Assembly (NCBI RefSeq): GCF_041361465.1
Contig: NZ_JBGKAC010000001.1
Coordinates: 620,001 to 684,000 of the forward strand
Length of the DNA stretch: 64,000 nucleotides
Origin: Halobaculum sp. MBLA0143
GTDB taxonomy: Archaea > Halobacteriota > Halobacteria > Halobacteriales > Haloferacaceae
Direction of reading: 5' to 3'
The notes under the pieces were generated by a model, which worked only from the letters and a program-made list of their open reading frames with translations, ran no database searches and had not been told where the DNA came from. Of the stretch, positions 1 through 8,381 are shown piece after piece; the stretch's first letter is position 1, and every line of letters starts with the position of its first letter. A program made the position numbers and the translations under genes.

Positions 1-2
1 CC

Positions 3-1382
3 ATCGAGTACGTCTCCGCGACGAAACAGTACACGGAGCAGGTCGGCGCCGAGACGTTCGACTGGGGCGAGGCGTGGGGGGTACCCGAGGCCGACGGCGG
101 CTTCGAGCCGTTCGCGTCGCCGGAGACGGCCAACGACGGCGGGGAGATCGTCCACGTCATCGGCCGGGACATCATCCAACACCACACCGTGTTCTGGCCC
201 GCGATGTTGCGGGGCGTGGGCTACGGTGAGCCCCGGGCGGTGATGGCCAGCGGCTTCATGACGCTCGACGGCGAGGGCTTCTCCACCTCGCGTGACCGCG
301 CCGTCTGGGCCCAAGAGTACCTCGAGGAGGGGTTCCACCCGGACCTGTTGCGCTACTACCTCGCCACCAACGGAGCGTTCCAACGGGACGTGGACTTCTC
401 CTGGGAGAAGTTCCGCGAACGGGTGAACACGGAGCTGGTCGGCACGGTCGGCAACTTCCTCTACCGGTCGTTGCTGTTCGCGTACCGCAACTTCGACGGC
501 GTGCCGGACGCGACCGCCTCGGAGCCCGTCCGCGCGGAGATCGAAGACGCCGTAGACGCCGTCCGGGACGGGGTGAACGACTACTCCGTCCGGCAGGTGG
601 GCGAGGCGGTGACGGATCTCGCACGCTTCGGCAACGAGTACATCCAGCGGGAGGAGCCGTGGAACCTCACGGACGACGACCCCGACCGGGCCGCACAGGT
701 GATCTTCGACTGTGTCCAGCTGGCCCGTGCGGTGGCGGTGTTGTTCGAGCCGGTGGCACCCGGGAAGGCGGAGGAGCTGTGGACACAGCTCGACGAGGAC
801 GGGTCGGTCCACGACACGACCGTCGAGGACGCGACCCGGGCACCGTCCGGCGACCTCCGGGAGCCGACGGAGCTGTTCGAGAAGATCGAAGACGAGCGGG
901 TCGAGGAACTCAACGAGAAGCTGGAAGAACGGGTGGCCGCCGCGACGGACGGTGACGAGACGGACGGAGACGACGCGGACGCGGCAGAGACGGACGAGAC
1001 CGAAACTGACGAGACCGCCGCGGCCGACGGCTCGGACGTGACCGATCTCGACCCCGTCGCCGAGGACCGCATCGGCTTCGACCAGTTCCAGGAACTCGAC
1101 TTGCGTGTCGGGGAGATTCTCGTCGCCGATCCCGTCGAGGACGCGGACGACCTCGTCCGTCTCGAAGTGGACGTCGGCGTCGAGGAACGCCAGATCGTCG
1201 CCGGGATCAAACGGCTCCACGACACGGACGACCTGCCGGGCACCCGAGTCGTGATCGTCGCCAACCTGGAGCCGACGGAGCTGTTCGGCCTGGAGTCGAA
1301 CGGAATGCTGCTCGCGGCCGGCGAGGAGGCGGACCTGTTGACCACCCAAGGGGACGCCGTCCCGGGGACACAGGTGCGGTAG
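3..1382 (+). CDS. metG: Methionine--tRNA ligase, C-terminal part (5' end outside window)
   Basis: Class I aminoacyl-tRNA synthetase that charges tRNA-Met in the cytoplasm. The open frame runs in from the window edge; 459 codons are visible. The start shows the end of the catalytic core (IEYVSATKQ) and the KMSKS loop in the archaeal form FSTSR at 279-293. An alpha-helical anticodon-binding domain follows to about 930. A very acidic Asp/Glu/Thr linker lies at about 940-1070. The last ~100 residues, from FDQFQELDLRVGEI onward, form an EMAPII/Trbp111-like tRNA-binding OB fold that raises tRNA affinity or dimerises. Fusion of this domain is common in MetG; the long acidic linker is typical of salt-adapted proteins. 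Identification is secure; only the N-terminal HIGH half is missing because of the window edge. Confidence 0.96.
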   Translation: MEYVSATKQYTEQVGAETFDWGEAWGVPEADGGFEPFASPETANDGGEIVHVIGRDIIQHHTVFWPAMLRGVGYGEPRAVMASGFMTLDGEGFSTSRDRAVWAQEYLEEGFHPDLLRYYLATNGAFQRDVDFSWEKFRERVNTELVGTVGNFLYRSLLFAYRNFDGVPDATASEPVRAEIEDAVDAVRDGVNDYSVRQVGEAVTDLARFGNEYIQREEPWNLTDDDPDRAAQVIFDCVQLARAVAVLFEPVAPGKAEELWTQLDEDGSVHDTTVEDATRAPSGDLREPTELFEKIEDERVEELNEKLEERVAAATDGDETDGDDADAAETDETETDETAAADGSDVTDLDPVAEDRIGFDQFQELDLRVGEILVADPVEDADDLVRLEVDVGVEERQIVAGIKRLHDTDDLPGTRVVIVANLEPTELFGLESNGMLLAAGEEADLLTTQGDAVPGTQVR

Positions 1383-1440
1383 ACTACCCGGTCTGCCGTC
1401 TGTGCGGTCCGTAGTCTGTGCCGTCACCTCTGTCCGGACG

Positions 1441-1447
1441 TTTATCC
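1441..1447 (+). promoter_or_regulatory. TATA box of the zinc-ribbon microprotein gene
   Basis: TTTATCC is centred about 27 bases before the ATG at 1471, in otherwise GC-rich DNA. This spacing places transcription start at or next to the start codon (leaderless mRNA) and supports ATG 1471 rather than an upstream in-frame start. Confidence 0.5.
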
Positions 1448-1470
1448 TCCGGGGGAGCGTAAGCGAGGGT

Positions 1471-1641
1471 ATGGAGAGCGTGCGGAAGGGGCTGCGGAGA
1501 GGAGATCTGGCGAAGGACAACTACGAGCGGCTCCAGTGCGCGAACTGTGACGAGAACCTGAAGACGGAGAACGACCCGGACGAGGTGTTCACGCGACGGG
1601 TCTGTCCGGAGTGTGGCGGGGAGTGGAAGGAGATCGGGTAG
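1471..1641 (+). CDS. Small zinc-ribbon protein (HVO_0758-like)
   Basis: A 56-residue protein with two knuckles, C23-x2-C26 (CANC) and C45-x2-C48 (CPEC), the classic four-Cys zinc ribbon of haloarchaeal microproteins. It is basic at the N-terminus (MESVRKGLRRG) and ends in GEWKEIG. I recognise it as the HVO_0758-like zinc finger family; its function is unknown, and a nucleic-acid or protein interaction role is only inferred. The ATG at 1471 is chosen because it follows a TATA box by 27 bases; a longer frame from 1402 has non-coding-like codons. It is convergent with the aldo/keto reductase, whose stop begins 5 bases downstream. Confidence 0.88.
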   Translation: MESVRKGLRRGDLAKDNYERLQCANCDENLKTENDPDEVFTRRVCPECGGEWKEIG

Positions 1642-1645
1642 CCTA

Positions 1646-2740
1646 CTACTCGAACACTTCGTCGAACTGGCCCGCGCCCATCGGGTCGAACGTGCCCGCA
1701 GCGACGTTCTCGCGGAGGTGGTCGACCCGTCTGGCGCCGACGAGCGCCGCCGTCACCGCCGGCGCCGACCGAGCGAAGTTGAGCGCACGCTGTGCCGGCG
1801 TGTCACCCTCTAGCCTCGCGTCGACGGCCGGCGGGGTCGACCCCTCCGTCGTCAGCTCCCCCTGTGCGAGGCTGGCGCTCGTGAACACGGACAGCCCCTC
1901 GCGGTGGGCGAACTCCAGGGCACTCACCCGGTCGCCGTCGTGGTCGTGGGCGGCGACGGTGAACGCGTCGGCCATCCGGACGTTGAACGGGAGCTGAACG
2001 GCCGCGAAGCCGTGGTCGTCGGCGCCGACGGTGTCGGCGGCGGCCCGCGCCCGGGTGAGAATCTCCCCCAGGTCCAGGTGGGCCTCGGCCGACGGCGGGA
2101 CGCGGAGGGCGTCCCAGGTGGCGACGCCGTACCGGCCCAGGTCGCCGGCGGCGCGGCGCCGCTCCAACAGCTCGAAAGCGGCCTCGATCTGGTCGTAGAC
2201 GGCCGCACGGTCGCGGACGGCCAACTGCGTCTCCGGGTTGTGGAGGTAGTAACAGTCGACACGGTCGACACCCAGCCGGGACACCGAGCGGTCGAGTTGA
2301 TCGGCGAGGAAGGCGGGGGTCAGGGCGTGGCTGCCACGCGCCAGGTCGCCGGGCGCCAGGGGGCCGTCGTCGACGAACTCCCGGCGGACGTACGCGGCGG
2401 GGTCGTCCGGCCGCTCCCCGTCGAACGGGACGAACCCGCCTTTGGTGGCGACGACGACCGCCTCGCGGGGGGTGTCGCTGTCGGCGAGCGCGTCGCCGAC
2501 CACCCGTTCGCTGCGGCCGGCGCGGTAGTTGCTCGCGGTGTCGAGGAGGTTCACCCCCGTGCCGAGCGCGGTCTCGAGGCTCTCGCGGTAGCGGTCGTCG
2601 TCGTCGTCCGTCGGGTCACCGAGGTAGGTGCCGACGCCGACGCTGGAGACGACGCCCGGGCCGAACCGTCTGAAGTAGGTGCGACCGAACTCCTCGCCGA
2701 AGCGGTCGCGGAACCGCCAGGTGTCGTCTGCGGTGGCCAT
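1646..2740 (-). CDS. Aldo/keto reductase family oxidoreductase
   Basis: A 364-residue NAD(P)H-dependent aldo/keto reductase with a (beta/alpha)8 barrel. The catalytic tetrad is visible: D67 and Y72 in LLDTASNYRAGRSE, K100 in VVVATKGGF, and H167 in DCYYLHNPE. The N-terminal SSVGVGTYLGDPTD motif and the C-terminal ALVGARRVDHLREN cofactor loop resemble the group that includes L-galactose and D-arabinose-type dehydrogenases. Start ATG 2740 follows an acidic N-terminus and is the first in the frame. The substrate cannot be told from sequence, and the neighbours give no pathway clue. Confidence 0.88.
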   Translation of the reverse strand: MATADDTWRFRDRFGEEFGRTYFRRFGPGVVSSVGVGTYLGDPTDDDDDRYRESLETALGTGVNLLDTASNYRAGRSERVVGDALADSDTPREAVVVATKGGFVPFDGERPDDPAAYVRREFVDDGPLAPGDLARGSHALTPAFLADQLDRSVSRLGVDRVDCYYLHNPETQLAVRDRAAVYDQIEAAFELLERRRAAGDLGRYGVATWDALRVPPSAEAHLDLGEILTRARAAADTVGADDHGFAAVQLPFNVRMADAFTVAAHDHDGDRVSALEFAHREGLSVFTSASLAQGELTTEGSTPPAVDARLEGDTPAQRALNFARSAPAVTAALVGARRVDHLRENVAAGTFDPMGAGQFDEVFE

Positions 2741-2774
2741 ACGGCGGGTTCGCCCGGCCGGGTGTTGAACCGTT

Positions 2775-2838
2775 CGCTCGCCGGCTCGTCGACCCGGCGG
2801 CTCGCCCGCTCGCCGGCTCGTCGACGCGGCGGCTCACC
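2775..2838. repeat. Two-copy 32-bp tandem repeat
   Basis: Units 2775-2806 and 2807-2838 are directly adjacent and differ at two positions. They fill the gap between the aldo/keto reductase start (2740) and the glycosyltransferase stop (2842), ending 3 bases from that stop. There is no spacer, so this is not CRISPR. Confidence 0.85.
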
Positions 2839-2841
2839 GAC

Positions 2842-3963
2842 TCACCGCACGTCGTCGTACACGTCCGCCAACACGTCGACGGCGTGGTCGGCACTGGCGA
2901 CGGAGCGGTCGTCCAGACAGTTCCGTCGGAGCCGTTCGCGGTTCGCCAGCGCTCGGTCGACGGCGTCGGCGAACGCGGCGGTGTCGCCGGGCGGGAAGTG
3001 GAGGCCGTTGTGGCCGTCGTCGACGGTGTCGGCGAGGGCGCCGGCGTCGACGCCGACGACGGGGGTGCCGCAGGCGGTCGCCTCCAGCGCGACGAGCCCC
3101 TGCGTCTCGACGGGCGAGGGGAACAGGAACGCGTCCAGCGCGGAGTAGAACGTCGGCAGTTCCTCGCGGTCGAGGAAGCCGAGGAACCGGGTGTCGACGC
3201 CGTGGTCGTCGGCGGCGGCCGCGACGGCCTCTCGTGCGGGCCCCTCCCCGCCGAACACGAGCGTCGCGTCCGTCTCGGCGGCCGCGACCGCCGGCGGAAT
3301 CGCATCGAGCTCCTTCTCGAACCCGTGGCGCCCCGTGTAGCCGACGAGCGGACCGTCGGGGAGGTCGTGGCGCTCGCGGAAGGCGGCCACGGCGTCGTCG
3401 CCGGCCGGGGAGAAGAACGCCGCGTCCACGCCGTTGGGGACGATCCGGACGGGGCTGTCCACGCCGATCTCGCGGAGGTGTTCGCGGGCGGGCTCGCTGG
3501 GGGCGACGACCACGTCCGCGCGGTTCATGAACCACCGTTCGTACCGACGGGCGGACCCCTCCACGACGGACGCGACCGGGCCGCGGGCGAGGTAGTCGGC
3601 GTACTCCGCAGTCGGGGTGTGGTAGGAGGCGACCAACGGAGCGTCGATCCGGCGCGCGAGGTACAGTGCCGACAACCCCAGCCCGAACGGGGTGTGGGCG
3701 TGGACCACCTCTGGCTCCGGCCGTCGGACGGAGTCGGGCACGCCCGGCAGCCCGAACCGGAACCCCTCGTAGAAGGGGAACCCGAAGCTGCGGGTAGGGT
3801 GTTCGCCCGCACCGCGGTCCGGGTCGTAGCTGGGCGCCTCCGGGAACACTACGTCCATCCGTCCGCCGCGGTCGAGCCACCGGTCGCGCCAGGTACTGAC
3901 AGTGTAGGTGACGCCGTTCACCGTCGGGAGGTACGTGTCGGTGAAGGCGGCGACACTGTGCAT
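2842..3963 (-). CDS. Glycosyltransferase family 4 (GT-B fold)
   Basis: A 373-residue cytosolic or membrane-peripheral glycosyltransferase. The N-terminal acceptor half begins FTDTYLPTVNGVTYT, the hallmark of GT4 enzymes acting on lipid acceptors (PimB/MgtA/DGD type). The C-terminal donor half begins near GYTGRHGFEKELD and contains the E-x7-E nucleotide-sugar motif in SPVETQGLVALEATACGTP. Such enzymes in haloarchaea make glycolipids or glycans; the acceptor is not known here. Start ATG 3963 gives the conserved N-terminus directly. A 32-bp tandem repeat lies just past its stop. Confidence 0.9.
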   Translation of the reverse strand: MHSVAAFTDTYLPTVNGVTYTVSTWRDRWLDRGGRMDVVFPEAPSYDPDRGAGEHPTRSFGFPFYEGFRFGLPGVPDSVRRPEPEVVHAHTPFGLGLSALYLARRIDAPLVASYHTPTAEYADYLARGPVASVVEGSARRYERWFMNRADVVVAPSEPAREHLREIGVDSPVRIVPNGVDAAFFSPAGDDAVAAFRERHDLPDGPLVGYTGRHGFEKELDAIPPAVAAAETDATLVFGGEGPAREAVAAAADDHGVDTRFLGFLDREELPTFYSALDAFLFPSPVETQGLVALEATACGTPVVGVDAGALADTVDDGHNGLHFPPGDTAAFADAVDRALANRERLRRNCLDDRSVASADHAVDVLADVYDDVR

Positions 3964-4092
3964 CCGGGCGGGGGTATCCCGCCTCGCCTGTAAACCGTTG
4001 TGATACGCGACGACGACGCCGACACGACACTCCCGCGGAGTAGTTCACGAACCACACAACACTTTTTGCCGGGGGTGGCGTACCCTCGGGGG

Positions 4093-4494
4093 ATGCCGGA
4101 CGCTATGAGCGACTACCTCGGCCGGGAGATGACGTGTGAGGGGTTGTTGGACTGTTTTCACGGGCTGAAGGATCTCGACCGAGAGGTGTTCGAGGTGCTC
4201 GCGGCCGCCGAGACGGCGATGACCGTCGACGACGTCGCCGAGGCGGTCGACCGGGAGCGTTCGACCGCCTACCGCTCCGTACGCCGACTCGTCGAGGCGG
4301 GTGTGGTGGAGCGTGAACAGATCAACTACGACGACGGCGGGTACTACCACGTGTTCGCCCCCCGGCCGGCCGACGAGGTGGCCGACGAGATGCAACGGAT
4401 GCTCAACGAGTGTTACGCCAAGATGGGCCAGCTCATCGGGGAGTTCCGCGAGGAGTACGACGAGGCCGACGCGCCCGTACCAGCGGAACACTGA
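4093..4494 (+). CDS. Winged-helix transcriptional regulator (TrmB-like HTH)
   Basis: A 133-residue protein (127 if ATG 4105 is used) with a winged HTH at about residues 35-85: LDREVFEVLAAAETAMTVDDVAEAV followed by the recognition helix DRERSTAYRSVRRLVEAG and a wing ending in YYHVFAP. The C-terminus (ADEMQRMLNECYAKMGQLIGEF) is helical and probably dimerises. This is the short TrmB/MarR-like type common in haloarchaea. It sits 42 bases before a DUF2892 membrane protein on the same strand and may be cotranscribed with it. Two ATG codons 12 bases apart are both plausible starts; the effector is unknown. Confidence 0.8.
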   Translation: MPDAMSDYLGREMTCEGLLDCFHGLKDLDREVFEVLAAAETAMTVDDVAEAVDRERSTAYRSVRRLVEAGVVEREQINYDDGGYYHVFAPRPADEVADEMQRMLNECYAKMGQLIGEFREEYDEADAPVPAEH

Positions 4495-4536
4495 GCCACC
4501 CCAACACTGACTACCCTCCAGGCAGTATTGTGCAGT

Positions 4537-4752
4537 GTGCAACAGAACGTCGGAGAGACGGACGGGCTCGCTCGCGTACTGGTCGGCGCCGTCGCCGGGG
4601 CCGTGTCGCTCGCAACACTCGTCGGCACGACCGGACTGCCGGCGCTCGTCGCCCCGGTCGCGGGGCTGGCCGCCGCGATCATGTTGTTCACCGGGCTGAC
4701 GAGCAGCTGCCCGGCGTACAGTCTGTTGGGCGTGAACACGCTCCGCCGGTAG
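4537..4752 (+). CDS. DUF2892 (YgaP-like) small membrane protein
   Basis: A 71-residue protein with two transmembrane helices (about 17-35 and 38-55) and the DUF2892 signature: N-terminal Gln/Asn-Val-Gly, then TGLTSSCPAYSLLGVNT with the conserved single Cys. In bacteria this domain is often the membrane anchor of rhodaneses such as YgaP, which suggests a role in sulfur or persulfide handling; no rhodanese is fused or adjacent here. GTG 4537 (MQQNVGETDG) is preferred to the TTG at 4528. It is probably cotranscribed with the HTH gene upstream and converges with the halocyanin at 4753 with no gap. Confidence 0.82.
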   Translation: MQQNVGETDGLARVLVGAVAGAVSLATLVGTTGLPALVAPVAGLAAAIMLFTGLTSSCPAYSLLGVNTLRR

Positions 4753-5184
4753 CTAGACCACCTCGACGACGCCGAGCATCCCCGCGCCGCGGTGGGGGGC
4801 GCAGTAGTACTCCACGACGCCAGTCTCTTCGAAGGTGTGTTCGTACGTCTTCCCCTCGACGACGTAGTAGCTGCTGGACAGCGTCCCGTCTTCGGCGGCG
4901 ACGTTGTGTCGGCCGCCCTGGCCGGTCCACTCCCAGCGGACGGTCGTGCCGGTCGTCACCGTCACTGCCGCGGGGTCGAACGCCAGCCCCTGCCCGGCCC
5001 CGACGGCCACCGTGACCGTGTCCGTGTCCGTGCGGTCGGTGACGCCGTCGAACCCGTTCGCGTCCGCGAGGTAGCCGCCGTACGGTCCCTCGTTCGTCGA
5101 CTCCAGACAGCCGGCCGCGGGGACGGCGACGGTCAGCGCCGCCAACAGTCGCCGCCGCGTCGGCCCCGTCTCCGTGTCTCTCAT
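4753..5184 (-). CDS. Halocyanin-domain blue copper protein (exported, lipobox)
   Basis: A 143-residue type-1 copper electron carrier exported to the outer face of the membrane. The N-terminus MRDTETGPTRRRLLAALTVAVPAAGC combines a twin-arginine motif, a hydrophobic stretch and a lipobox Cys (C26), so a Tat-exported lipoprotein is likely. The copper site is visible: His in GGRHNVAAED, then Cys, His and Met in YYCAPHRGAGM at the C-terminus. The ATG at 5184 is chosen because it gives this signal; the frame stays open far upstream but only as a shadow of the acyl-CoA ligase on the other strand. A close paralog is encoded at 15913-16419. Confidence 0.93.
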   Translation of the reverse strand: MRDTETGPTRRRLLAALTVAVPAAGCLESTNEGPYGGYLADANGFDGVTDRTDTDTVTVAVGAGQGLAFDPAAVTVTTGTTVRWEWTGQGGRHNVAAEDGTLSSSYYVVEGKTYEHTFEETGVVEYYCAPHRGAGMLGVVEVV

Positions 5185-5283
5185 CGACCGTGTTACGGCC
5201 GCGACGGGCTTCACTCCCGTGGTGTCGTCTCGTGGCTTCCGGCGCGCGAAAGCTTTTGACAGACGCTGTCGTGTCACACACAC

Positions 5284-6846
5284 ATGGTGAATCTCGTCAC
5301 CGAGGTGGCGGCGACGGCCGAAGCGCACCCGGACGCCCCGGCGGTCGCGTTCGACGGCCAGGAGTTCGACTACCGGGCGCTGTGGGGGCGGATCGGCGCG
5401 TTCGCGTCCGGGCTGGCGGACGCCGGCGTCGCCGCCGACGACCGGGTGGCGCTGTACCTGCCGAACCTCCCGCAGTTCGTCGTCGGCTTCCACGGCACCC
5501 TCCGAGCGGGCGCCGCGGTCGTTCCGACGAACCCCCAGTACAAGAGCCGGGAGATCGAGCACATCTTCGCCGACTCCGGCGCGAGTGTGGTGGTCACGCT
5601 CCCGGATCTGGTGCCGTTCGTGGAGGAGGTGCGCGAGGACACCCCGGTGGAGACGGTCGTCACCGTCGGCGACGAGACCGAGACCGGCGAGTCGTTCGAG
5701 TCGTTCCTCGGCGACCCGGGGTTCGAGACGGTCGCGCGCGACGACGACGACGTGGCGTGTCAGCCGTACACCTCCGGCACGACCGGCCAGCCGAAGGGTG
5801 TCCTCCTGAGCCACGAGAACCTCCGGTCGAACGCGGCGGTGTCGACGACGCTCGCACCCGACGACGGGATACGGTCGTCCGACCGGATGCTGGGCGTCCT
5901 CCCCCTGTTCCACATCTACGGCATGACTGTGACCATGAACGCCACGTTGTTCGCCGGCGGGACGTACGCCCCGTTGCCCGCCTGGGACGTCGAACAGGCG
6001 TTGTCGACGATTCAGGCGACCGGCGTGACGGTGTTCCACGGCGTGCCGGCGATGTACAACGACATCGTCACGACGGACGGGGGCGAGGCGGACCTCTCCG
6101 GGCTCCGGCTGTGTGGCGTCGGCGGCTCCGGCATCCCCGAGGAGGTGCTCCGGCGGTTCGAGGAACTGTACGACGCGGAGATCTACGAGGGGTACGGGCT
6201 GACGGAGACGAGCCCGGTGACACACTTCAACACCCCCGACGCGGGGCGTCGCGTCGGCTCCATCGGTAAGTCACTCCCGGGGATCGACGCACGCGTCGTC
6301 GACGAGTCGTTCGACGCCGTCGCCCCCGTGTCGGAGGGGCCCGTCGACGAGTCCGAGACGGATCTGGACGGCGTCACCGGGGAGATCGTCGTCAGCGGGC
6401 CGAACGTCTGTCTGGGCTACCACGACCGACCGGCGGCCAACGAGACATCGTTCACGGAGGCGGACGGCGAGCGGTGGTTCCACACGGGTGACGTGGGCTA
6501 CCACGACGAGGACGGCTTCTTCTACGTCGTCGACCGCGAGAAACACGTCATCGTCACCGGCGGCTACAACGTCTACCCCCGCGAGGTGGAAGAGCTGTTG
6601 TTCGAACACGAGGCGGTCGCGGACGCGGCCGTCGTCGGCGTCCCGGACGAGCGCCGCGGGGAGACGGTTCGGGCGTTCGTCGTGCCGACGCCCGACGCCG
6701 AGGCGACGCCAGAGGAGCTGAAACAGTACTGCCTCGACAGCCTCGCGGAGTACAAACACCCCCGCGAGATCGAGTTCGTCGAGGAGCTCCCCCGCACCAC
6801 GACCGGGAAGGTCCAGAAGTTCGAGCTGGTCGAGGAGTCGGAGTGA
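5284..6846 (+). CDS. Long-chain acyl-CoA synthetase (AMP-forming)
   Basis: A 520-residue ANL-superfamily ligase that activates a carboxylic acid as acyl-AMP and transfers it to CoA. The phosphate-binding motif TSGTTGQPKG is at about residues 162-171, the aromatic motif YGLTETSP near 304, the hinge motif VDREKHVIVTGGYNVYPREVEE near 417, and the C-terminal catalytic Lys in TTTGKVQKFE. The size is typical for fatty-acid CoA ligases. Start ATG 5284 follows a GAAAGCTTTT stretch about 30 bases upstream that may serve as TATA box. An enoyl-CoA hydratase lies 660 bases downstream on the same strand, consistent with fatty-acid or aromatic-acid catabolism; the substrate is unassigned. Confidence 0.92.
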   Translation: MVNLVTEVAATAEAHPDAPAVAFDGQEFDYRALWGRIGAFASGLADAGVAADDRVALYLPNLPQFVVGFHGTLRAGAAVVPTNPQYKSREIEHIFADSGASVVVTLPDLVPFVEEVREDTPVETVVTVGDETETGESFESFLGDPGFETVARDDDDVACQPYTSGTTGQPKGVLLSHENLRSNAAVSTTLAPDDGIRSSDRMLGVLPLFHIYGMTVTMNATLFAGGTYAPLPAWDVEQALSTIQATGVTVFHGVPAMYNDIVTTDGGEADLSGLRLCGVGGSGIPEEVLRRFEELYDAEIYEGYGLTETSPVTHFNTPDAGRRVGSIGKSLPGIDARVVDESFDAVAPVSEGPVDESETDLDGVTGEIVVSGPNVCLGYHDRPAANETSFTEADGERWFHTGDVGYHDEDGFFYVVDREKHVIVTGGYNVYPREVEELLFEHEAVADAAVVGVPDERRGETVRAFVVPTPDAEATPEELKQYCLDSLAEYKHPREIEFVEELPRTTTGKVQKFELVEESE

Positions 6847-6894
6847 ACGGACGACGGCAAGCCTGAAGTACAGTGCCGGGACCACTCCGGTCCC

Positions 6895-7461
6895 GTGGAC
6901 GACTCGGACACGACGCCGGAGGACGACGAGCCGCACGGTGACGACACAGGGGGTGACGGAAACAGAGAGACCCGGCTCCGAGACGTTCGACGGGCGGCCG
7001 TCGTGGCAGTTTCGACGGTCGTCGGGCTGTGCGTCGACTGGGTCGAACGCCGGAGCCGTCTCTCGCAGTTGTTGCTCGGCGGTCTGATAGCCGTCTCGTC
7101 GGAAGCGACGGTCCCGGTCCTCCAACGGCTCGGTGCGCTCGCGCTGGCGAACCTCTCGTCGGTGACCGCGACCAGTTGGCTCTCGATGCTCGTCGGGACG
7201 CAGATCGGACAGACTGTGGTTCAGATGCAGAAACTTGATAAGATAGGTGAAGAAATGGAGGCTATGGAGGCGGACACGGGAACCACGGAGACGGACGGTG
7301 GCCGCCCCGCCCGCTCGTGGCGAACCGGCGGCGGGATCATCGGCGGTGCCATCGCTGGGGCCGGCTTCGGCTCGTCGTTCGGAACACGGGGACTCTTCGT
7401 CGGACTGGCCGTCGGTATCGTACTGGGCGACACCTTCGAGGAGTGGCTGTTGTCGTCGTGA
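6895..7461 (+). CDS. Hypothetical membrane protein with C-terminal glycine zipper
   Basis: A 188-residue protein of unknown function. An acidic N-terminal tail (residues 1-25) is followed by hydrophobic segments at about 33-48, 58-75 and 85-102, a short charged linker, and a C-terminal segment GGGIIGGAIAGAGFGSSFGTRG...VGLAVGIVLGDTF of the glycine-zipper type that packs helices tightly in membranes. A few AT-rich codons at 7237-7262 (AAACTTGATAAGATAGGTGAAGAA) stand out from the GC-rich neighbours. GTG 6895 is the first start, 48 bases after the ligase stop, so read-through from that gene is possible. No family was recognised. Confidence 0.7.
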   Translation: MDDSDTTPEDDEPHGDDTGGDGNRETRLRDVRRAAVVAVSTVVGLCVDWVERRSRLSQLLLGGLIAVSSEATVPVLQRLGALALANLSSVTATSWLSMLVGTQIGQTVVQMQKLDKIGEEMEAMEADTGTTETDGGRPARSWRTGGGIIGGAIAGAGFGSSFGTRGLFVGLAVGIVLGDTFEEWLLSS

Positions 7462-7509
7462 CCGACGACTCCGGCAGAGGCAAGTCCCCCCGCGACCACC
7501 CGCCTGACG

Positions 7510-8343
7510 ATGGCGACCGACGAGATTCCCGACGAGACGGACCACACCGGCACCGACCGCGTCGAACTCACCCGCGACCCGGAGAGCCGGATCGCGCGCG
7601 TCACGCTGACTGACCCGGATCGACGCAACGCCCTGTCGACGGAGCTGGCGAGCGGCGTCGTCGCCGCCTTAGACCGCTTGGAGGGGACGGACACTCGGTG
7701 TGTCGTCGTCGCGGGTGAGGAGTCGGCGTTCTCCGCCGGCGGCGACGTGGAGGCGATGGTGGAACGCGCCGACGCCGACGAGCCGTTGGACGACGCCGTC
7801 AGACACGTGATCCAGGACACCGGGCGGTGTGTCCGGCGGCTGTACGAGTCGGAGTTCCCGACCGTGGCGAAGGTGACCGGGCCGGCGTTCGGCGCCGGGG
7901 CGAACCTGGCCATCGCCGCCGACGTGCTCCTGTTCCACGCCGACGCCCGGATCGGCTTCGGCTTCCGCAACGTCGGACTGGCGGTGGACTCCGGCACCTC
8001 CTTCCTCCTGCCGCGGCTCGTCGGCGACAACGTCGCCGCCGAACTGGTGTACACGGGTGAACTGCTGGACGCCGACCGCGCGCTGGAGCTCGGGATCGCC
8101 AACCACGTCTTCGACGCCGAGACGTTCGAGCGGGAGGCGGAGGCGCTGATCGAGGAGATCGCGTCCGGGCCCTCCGTCGCCTTACGTACCTCGAAGCGAC
8201 TGCTCCGGGCCGACAGCCCGTCGCTCGGGCAGGCGATCCGCAACGAGGCGAGCGCGCAGGCGGCCGTGTTCGACACCCAAGACCACGCCGAGGGGGTCTC
8301 GGCGTTCGTGGAGAAACGAGAGCCGGAGTTCGAGGGGCGTTAG
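7510..8343 (+). CDS. Enoyl-CoA hydratase/isomerase (crotonase) family protein
   Basis: A 277-residue crotonase-fold protein. The family core is visible: RRNALSTELASGVVAAL, then the oxyanion-hole segment SAFSAGGDVEAM, the second loop GPAFGAGANLAIAADVLLFHADARIGFGFRNVGLAVDSGTSFLLPRLV (shown here in parts by its landmarks), and a C-terminal ELGIANHV stretch. The Glu pair of true hydratases is not obvious, so isomerase or hydratase cannot be separated. About 25 N-terminal residues are an acidic extension. It lies on the same strand as the acyl-CoA ligase and probably acts in beta-oxidation-like chemistry. Start ATG 7510 precedes the acidic extension; a later internal start is possible. Confidence 0.88.
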   Translation: MATDEIPDETDHTGTDRVELTRDPESRIARVTLTDPDRRNALSTELASGVVAALDRLEGTDTRCVVVAGEESAFSAGGDVEAMVERADADEPLDDAVRHVIQDTGRCVRRLYESEFPTVAKVTGPAFGAGANLAIAADVLLFHADARIGFGFRNVGLAVDSGTSFLLPRLVGDNVAAELVYTGELLDADRALELGIANHVFDAETFEREAEALIEEIASGPSVALRTSKRLLRADSPSLGQAIRNEASAQAAVFDTQDHAEGVSAFVEKREPEFEGR

Positions 8344-8381
8344 CCGAAACTGATAGTTGGTGTCCGTCCGGCTAGAACGGT

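Noticed and set aside
1904-3148. A 414-codon open frame on the plus strand opposite the aldo/keto reductase
   Set aside because: It is an antisense shadow: high GC makes long open frames opposite real genes, and its residues are Gly/Arg/Val rich with no motif.
4753-6225. A 490-codon minus-strand frame
   Set aside because: Only the last 143 codons (from ATG 5184) encode the halocyanin; the rest is antisense to the acyl-CoA ligase.
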